NCBI GenBank assembly: GCA_036003705.1
Contig: DASYSE010000081.1
Coordinates: 1 to 49,912 of the forward strand
Direction: 5' to 3'
Length of the DNA stretch: 49,912 nucleotides
From: CALGFH01 sp036003705
Lineage (GTDB): Bacteria > Actinomycetota > CALGFH01
Made by a program: the position numbers and the translations under genes. The notes below the pieces were generated by a model, which saw only the letters and a program-made list of their open reading frames with translations, did not search any database and was not told where the DNA came from. This document shows, one piece after another, positions 45,570 through 49,912 of this stretch (positions within the stretch are counted from its first letter, which is position 1; every line of letters begins with the position of its first letter).

Positions 45570-47302
45570 CTGCCAGCCCCCTCCAGGCTGGCGATCAGGC
45601 GCTCGGCCTCGGCGAGGACCCGGTCCGCGGACGATCGCAGCTCGTCGGGGCCGTCGCCGGCGGGGGCGAGCGGCTCCAGGAAGCGGGCGGCGTCGCCCTG
45701 GAGGGCGGCCTGCAGGGTCCGGCGCAGGTCCCGCTCGGCGGCGCGGATGATGTCGGCCACCGCGGCCTCGCCGATCAGCGCCTCGAGCAGCTTCTGGTTG
45801 ATCACCGCGGTCCCGCCGGCGATCGCCACCTCCCCCCCGGTCAGGCCCGCCGAGTGGGCGAACACGGCCAGCATGGCCACCACGCCGATGGCGTTGACGC
45901 CGAGGGAGGCCGCGAAGGCGAACGCCCGCCGGCTCTGCCCCCGCTCCTCGACCATCCTGGTGAGCCGCCGCAGCCATTCGGTGAGCATCGCCCTGGCCGC
46001 CGGCTCCAGCTCCGGTCCGTGCCCCCACAGCCCAGGGTGGGCCTCCAGCAGCCGTGCTCCCGCCGGGTCGGCCGCCCACTCGGTGGCGGCGTGGCCGGCG
46101 GCGACGTCGGCGTGGCGGACGAGGGCGCCGACCAGCTCCTCGAACGCCTGCTCCTTGGTGCGCTGCAGCTCAGGGGCGCCCTTGGCCGGCTGGAACCGGC
46201 GGGCCAGCCAGGAGCGGACCCGCCCGATCCCGGTGGACAGCCAGCGGCCGACGTCGCCGACGCCGACGAACTCCTGCCAGGAACGCATCACCTCGCCGCG
46301 CAGGAAGTCGCCGCCCGCCAGCCGCTCCTGCAGCCGCTGCTGCTCGGTGGCGTAGGCCCGCTCCACCGGCACGCGCAGGGCGGCGGCCCGGCGCCGGTCC
46401 GCCTCCAGGTCGTCGGCGACCTCGGCCACCGCGGCCGGCAGGCCGGCAAGGGCGCCCCGCAGCGCCTGGGCCTTGACCGCGGTGAGGGCGCCCGGGTCGG
46501 CCGACAGCTCGGCCAGGGCACGCCGCACCGGCTCGATGGCGCCGGCTTCCAGGCCGTCGGTGGCGGGGTCGCGGGCCCCCTCGACCACGCCGAGCATGGG
46601 CAGGTCGCGGCCGCCCGGCCCGGCCAGCCCGAGGTCGGCCTCCTCGAAGCGGCGCCTGGCGTCCTCGAGCACGGCGCGCTGGTCGGCCTCCCGGCGGGGA
46701 AGCCGGTTGACCACCACCAGCAGCGGCACCCCCCTGGCCTTGGCCTGGCGCAGGAACTCCCAGGGCACGGCGTCGGCGTAGCGCTGGGCGGTGGTGACGA
46801 ACAGGCAAAGGTCCGCCGCCTGGAGCAGCTCCTCGGCGGTCTTGCGATTCTCCGCCTCCACCGAGTCGACATCGGGCGCGTCCACCAGCGCGATCTCGGG
46901 GAAGGCGCGGTCGTGGACGGCCAGCTGCAGGCGGTCGGCGTCGGCAAGGGCGGCCAGCACCTTGCCGGCCATGAAGGCGTCCACCTGGCCGGGCGCGAGC
47001 AGCACCAGCGGCCGCATGGTCGTCGGCCGCACCACCCCGCTCGGGCTCACCGGCGCCCCAGCCAAGCCGTTGAGCAGCGACGACTTCCCGGCCCCGGTCG
47101 ACCCGAGCAGGATGCAGACCAGCGGCGCCTCCAGGTCCCTGACCCTCGGCAGCAGGTAGTCGTCCAGGTGCCAGGCCAGCCGGCGTCGCCGCTCCTCGCT
47201 GTGGTCGTCAGGACCGGGAGCGCTCGGCCTGGCGGCGGCCAGCCGCTCGGCCAGCTCGGCCAGGACGGCCTGCACGGCGGTGGTGTCGACTGCGGTCGGC
47301 AT
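45566..47302 (-). CDS. Dynamin-like membrane GTPase, first of a pair
   Basis: A 578-residue GTPase. P-loop LLGSTGAGKSSLLNGLAG near residue 66-83, switch region GVVRPTTMRPLVLL, G3 LVDAPDVDSVEAENRKTAEE and G4-like VVVNRLPRREAD. A long helical stalk region (about 255-470) follows, then paired hydrophobic segments AFAFAASLGVNAIGVVAMLA and GEVAIAGGTAVINQKLLEAL. It is the larger and first-translated member of a coupled pair. The ATG at 47302 has TAGGTGGAGG 5 nt upstream; a GTG at 47314 is possible. The two proteins probably work as hetero-oligomers at the membrane. GTPase assay or localisation data are not inferable from sequence. Confidence 0.8.
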   Translation of the reverse strand: MPTAVDTTAVQAVLAELAERLAAARPSAPGPDDHSEERRRRLAWHLDDYLLPRVRDLEAPLVCILLGSTGAGKSSLLNGLAGAPVSPSGVVRPTTMRPLVLLAPGQVDAFMAGKVLAALADADRLQLAVHDRAFPEIALVDAPDVDSVEAENRKTAEELLQAADLCLFVTTAQRYADAVPWEFLRQAKARGVPLLVVVNRLPRREADQRAVLEDARRRFEEADLGLAGPGGRDLPMLGVVEGARDPATDGLEAGAIEPVRRALAELSADPGALTAVKAQALRGALAGLPAAVAEVADDLEADRRRAAALRVPVERAYATEQQRLQERLAGGDFLRGEVMRSWQEFVGVGDVGRWLSTGIGRVRSWLARRFQPAKGAPELQRTKEQAFEELVGALVRHADVAAGHAATEWAADPAGARLLEAHPGLWGHGPELEPAARAMLTEWLRRLTRMVEERGQSRRAFAFAASLGVNAIGVVAMLAVFAHSAGLTGGEVAIAGGTAVINQKLLEALIGEAAVADIIRAAERDLRRTLQAALQGDAARFLEPLAPAGDGPDELRSSADRVLAEAERLIASLEGAGR

Positions 47303-47431
47303 GGTGGCCTCCACCTACCCCATCGGAACTCGTCCTAGCATCCCACCGGCAGAACCGCCTGCCTGAAACCAACCGGATGCCAGCGAGGTCTATTCAGCGT
47401 CCTCGTCCCCTCACACAGGAGGAACGACCTC

Positions 47432-47707
47432 ATGGGCATCCTCGGATGGATCGTCCTCGGCCTGATCGCCGGGGCCATCGCCAAAGCCATCCTGCCGGGT
47501 GACGACCCGGGCGGCATCATCGTCACGATGATCATCGGCATCGTCGGCGCCATCCTCGGTGGGTTCCTGGCCCAGGTGCTGTTCAACCGGGACACGGTCG
47601 ACGAGTTCTTCGACATCAGCACCTGGCTGACCGCGATCATCGGCGCCATCATCCTGCTGGTGCTCTACCGGATGGTGGTCGGCCGGGGGAGGCGCCGGGT
47701 CGTCTAG
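47432..47707 (+). CDS. GlsB/YeaQ/YmgE-family small membrane protein
   Basis: A 91-residue membrane protein with CACAGGAGG upstream of ATG 47432. It has three hydrophobic segments: ILGWIVLGLIAGAIAKAILPG, IIVTMIIGIVGAILGGFLAQV and STWLTAIIGAIILLVLYRMVV, ending in a basic GRGRRRVV. The GLIAGAIAKAILPGDDPGG start and IGIVGAILGGFL are the Transgly_assoc/GlsB signature. These proteins are induced by general stress in many bacteria; the old transglycosylase link is weak. It is a single gene closed by a strong hairpin. Confidence 0.93.
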   Translation: MGILGWIVLGLIAGAIAKAILPGDDPGGIIVTMIIGIVGAILGGFLAQVLFNRDTVDEFFDISTWLTAIIGAIILLVLYRMVVGRGRRRVV

Positions 47708-47719
47708 CCCTCCAAAGGC

Positions 47720-47758
47720 CTGGTCCGGCGGCGCGCCATCAGACCACCGCCGGACCAG
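47720..47758 (+). terminator. Hairpin terminator after GlsB-like gene
   Basis: CTGGTCCGGCGG (47720-47731) pairs perfectly with CCGCCGGACCAG (47747-47758) around a 15-nt loop, 12 nt after the stop codon. No T-run follows, as is frequent in high-GC actinobacteria. It lies between convergent genes and could serve both. Confidence 0.7.
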
Positions 47759-47830
47759 ACCACACCGTGGGGCCCGCAACCGCGTGGGCGGTGGCGGGGT
47801 CTCGGCACTGCTGGGCTGTCCACGCCAGCC

Positions 47831-49912
47831 TCAACTGCTTGGCGTCAGCTCCCCCTCGGGAACTCGGGCTTCCAGGTCCCCTACGCCCAGGCGGCTGAGT
47901 AGGCGGATCGGCGGGCTGTAGGCGCGGCCCGGGTCGCGCGGCAGGAAGGCCAATTGCAGATCGCACCAGGACAGCCGCAGCGACTCGGCGTTGGTCGGGG
48001 TGGCGAGGACGAACTGGACCCGGTCGGCCAGGGCGTGCATGAGTGCGGCCACGTGGTCGATGTTGGTCGAGTCGAGGTGGGCGATGTGCTCGTCCATGAT
48101 GAGCAGGTCCGCCGCCTCGGCCGCGCCCATGGTGGCCAGCAGCAGGATGGCGATGGTGGCCCGCTGGCCCCCCGAGTGGGCGGCGTCCCGGTAGGAGCGC
48201 CGGCGCTCCCCGGGCCGGTGGGCGACCAGCACGTCGATCCCGTACTCCTCCGGTCGGTCGCCGGCCAGCAGGCGCAGCTCGCCCTCGGCACCGGCCGTCT
48301 GGCAGACCCGGGCGAACTCGCCGCTGAGCCGCCGGACGACCTCCCTGACCCCGTCCTCGAAGCGCCGCCGGGCCAGCTCGACCCGCTCCAGTTGCTCGTC
48401 CAGCTCGCGCTTGCGCCGCTCGGCGAGCTGGTTGGCCTCCTCGACGGCCGCTTCCTGGCGCTCGCGTCCGGTCACCAGCGCGGGGTCGCGGACCTCGGCC
48501 GGGAAGCGCTGCTCGTCCTCGACCTGGCCGCCGAGCCAGTCGATGTCGCGCAGCACCGACTCGGTGCCAGGCAGGTCGCCGGCGTCCAGCAGCGCCCGCT
48601 GGTCGGCGTCGAGCGGCCGTCCGGCCAGCTCGGTCTCCAGCGCGGCAAGGCCCCCGTCCAGCTCGGCCAGCTCGGGCAGGCGCGCGGCCAGGCGGGTCTC
48701 GATGTCGTTCTGGCGCCGCCTGGCCAGCGCCAGCTCGGCGTTGGCCGCGCCCAGGGCGCCGTCGAGCTCCCGCAGCTCGCCGGCCAGCGCCCGCTCCCGC
48801 GCGACCAGCTCGGGCCGGTCGCCCCCTGCCTTCTTCCGGGCCTGCTCGGCCTCGGCGACCCGGCGGTGCAGGTCGGATAGGCGCTGGACGGCGTCGAGCA
48901 CGTGCATCGCCCGGTTCCAGGCCCCGCGCAGCTCGCCGACGGCCGCGTCCAGGGCCGCAACCTCCTCGCCGAGCCGTACCGCCTCGGCCTTGAGGCCCAA
49001 CAGGTGCAGCTCCCGTGCCCTGCGGCCCAGCACCGGCTGCTCCGGGGCCTCCAGCCGGGAGACGGCCGCGCCGTAGCGCATCCCGTCCGGGGCGACCGCG
49101 TCCAGCCCCCTGCCGGCCAGCCCGTGGGCCTGGACGGCGTCGTGGGCGGCCTGGGCGTCGGCCCGTTCCAGCAGCAGGCCGGCCTCGACCGGCCCGAGCA
49201 CGCCGGTAAGGGCGGCCCGTGGGTCACCGGCCCCGCCACGGGCGATCCCCCAGCGGTAGCCGGCCTCGACGGCGAGACCGGTCGCCTGCCGGTAGGCGTG
49301 GGAGGGGACCAGCAGCGCCCAAAGGGCGTCGCCCAGGGCGGCCTCCGCCCGCTTCCTGACCGCCTCGCCGGCCGCCTCGTCGGCCAGCTCCAGGATCTCG
49401 GCGACGACCAACGCCTCGATGCCGGCCTCGGCCAGCCGGGCCCGGAAGGCCGTCACCTCCGCCGGCACCGGCACGCCCCCCTGGGCCAGCACGGCCATGC
49501 GGGCCTGGACGTCGCCCATGGTGGCGCGGAGCTCCCCGCGCCTGGCAAGGACCGCGGACAGGCTGGACTCGGCCGCGTGGACCTCGGCCTCGGCCTGTTC
49601 GGCGGTCCGTTCACCGGCCAGGCTGGCCAGGCGGACGGCGGACGTCTGGGCCTCCTCGGCCCGTGCCTCGACGGTGGCCAGGTGGACCTCCAGGGCGACC
49701 CTGGTGTCGCGGGTCCCGGCCAGGCGGTCGGCCAGCTCCCTGGCCTGGTCGGCCAATGCGCTGGCCTTGGTCTCCAGCGCCGGAACCTGCCCGCCCAGCG
49801 CGTCAAGATCGCCACGGTCGGCGGCGATCCGCCCGGCGGCCGCGTCCTGCTCGGCCCTTGCCGCATCGACCCGGACGGCGACGTCGCGGTGCTCGGCCGC
49901 CGGGCGGGCCAG
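47831..49912 (-). CDS. SMC/SbcC-like coiled-coil ATPase, C-terminal part (cut by window edge)
   Basis: The frame is open to the window end, so the N-terminus with Walker A is outside; 693 residues are visible. Most is coiled coil rich in Ala, Glu, Arg and Leu, interrupted by a globular region near VPAEVTAFRARLAEAGIEAL and ALGDALWALLVPSHAYRQAT, which resembles an SMC-hinge-like or nuclease-associated insert. The C-terminal head has the ABC signature HSGGQRATIAILLLATMGAA and Walker B ADLLIMDEHIAHLDSTN, then FVLATPTNAESLRL. The Walker B ends DEH rather than DEP/DEA. This fits a RecN/SbcC/MukB-like DNA-associated ATPase; the exact subfamily cannot be told without the start and neighbours. Confidence 0.75.
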   Translation of the reverse strand: MARPAAEHRDVAVRVDAARAEQDAAAGRIAADRGDLDALGGQVPALETKASALADQARELADRLAGTRDTRVALEVHLATVEARAEEAQTSAVRLASLAGERTAEQAEAEVHAAESSLSAVLARRGELRATMGDVQARMAVLAQGGVPVPAEVTAFRARLAEAGIEALVVAEILELADEAAGEAVRKRAEAALGDALWALLVPSHAYRQATGLAVEAGYRWGIARGGAGDPRAALTGVLGPVEAGLLLERADAQAAHDAVQAHGLAGRGLDAVAPDGMRYGAAVSRLEAPEQPVLGRRARELHLLGLKAEAVRLGEEVAALDAAVGELRGAWNRAMHVLDAVQRLSDLHRRVAEAEQARKKAGGDRPELVARERALAGELRELDGALGAANAELALARRRQNDIETRLAARLPELAELDGGLAALETELAGRPLDADQRALLDAGDLPGTESVLRDIDWLGGQVEDEQRFPAEVRDPALVTGRERQEAAVEEANQLAERRKRELDEQLERVELARRRFEDGVREVVRRLSGEFARVCQTAGAEGELRLLAGDRPEEYGIDVLVAHRPGERRRSYRDAAHSGGQRATIAILLLATMGAAEAADLLIMDEHIAHLDSTNIDHVAALMHALADRVQFVLATPTNAESLRLSWCDLQLAFLPRDPGRAYSPPIRLLSRLGVGDLEARVPEGELTPSS

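Overview
The window is about 50 kb of very GC-rich DNA with dense, often overlapping genes. A WhiB regulator, a paired ArsA-type ATPase operon, a PASTA-bearing PBP, ClpS with DUF2017, an LLM flavin/F420-type oxidoreductase and CeoB/CeoC-type TrkA proteins together point to an actinobacterium (Actinomycetota). SelA and SelB, the absence of genus-typical genes, and codon use rich in G/C at third positions suggest a little-studied soil or environmental lineage rather than Streptomyces or Mycobacterium. Two blocks recall conserved actinobacterial neighbourhoods that I know from Mycobacterium tuberculosis (from memory, not searched): OB-fold/CeoC/CeoB/APC permease (Rv2690c-Rv2694c), and metallophosphoesterase/PonA2/WhiB4/ArsA pair/DUF4177/RidA/Nudix/metallo-beta-lactamase (around Rv3672c-Rv3688c).

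Region 1, 1-2350: an accessory patch that ends at a tRNA-Pro(CGG) gene. It holds gene debris (an FG-GAP repeat fragment, a parallel beta-helix fragment, an unidentified C-terminus) and two small secreted proteins with TTG starts, closed by a strong terminator. Region 2, 2460-6530: a decayed Kdp/Trk locus with a truncated TrkA, an apparently intact KdpD-like kinase lacking the usual N-terminal sensor plus KdpE, a C-terminal scrap of KdpC, an internally deleted KdpD N-terminus, and a kinase-less DUF4118 membrane protein. Region 3, 6540-12190: DUF309 and OB-fold proteins, then a convergent potassium/osmotic operon of a KimA-like transporter, a glycosyltransferase resembling mannosylglycerate synthase, CeoB and CeoC.

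Region 4, 12400-26770: conserved envelope and housekeeping genes (YihY/BrkB, metallophosphoesterase, YqeY, class A PBP, MscS, ArsA pair, NfeD, SPFH protein, WhiB, DUF4177, DinG-like helicase, RidA). Region 5, 26778-34973: a CGNR regulator divergent from an unknown basic protein across an operator-like inverted repeat, a CapA lipoprotein, the minus-strand run selA-selB-clpS-DUF2017, then a Nudix hydrolase with a repeat-extended C-terminus coupled to a metallo-beta-lactamase-fold hydrolase. Region 6, 35251-38840: a hydantoinase/oxoprolinase HyuA-HyuB pair with visibly lower GC, probably acquired. Region 7, 38905-49912: a chimeric broken ABC transporter gene, a GT4 glycosyltransferase, an alpha/beta hydrolase, an LLM oxidoreductase, an MFS transporter, a coupled pair of dynamin-like membrane GTPases, a GlsB/YeaQ protein and the C-terminal part of an SMC/RecN-like ATPase cut by the window edge.

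Themes: potassium and osmotic homeostasis (kdp remnants, TrkA proteins, KimA, a possible compatible-solute enzyme, MscS); repeated evidence of gene decay by internal deletion that fuses distant parts of a gene or operon; several probable leaderless genes with a TAnnnT box exactly 6 nt before the start codon; and G-run repeats placed at gene 3' ends. I did not find a clearly new defence or biosynthetic system. The most unusual items are the deletion-fusion pseudogenes, the KimA-glycosyltransferase-RCK operon and the repeat-driven Nudix tail. GC and codon statements are by eye, not computed.
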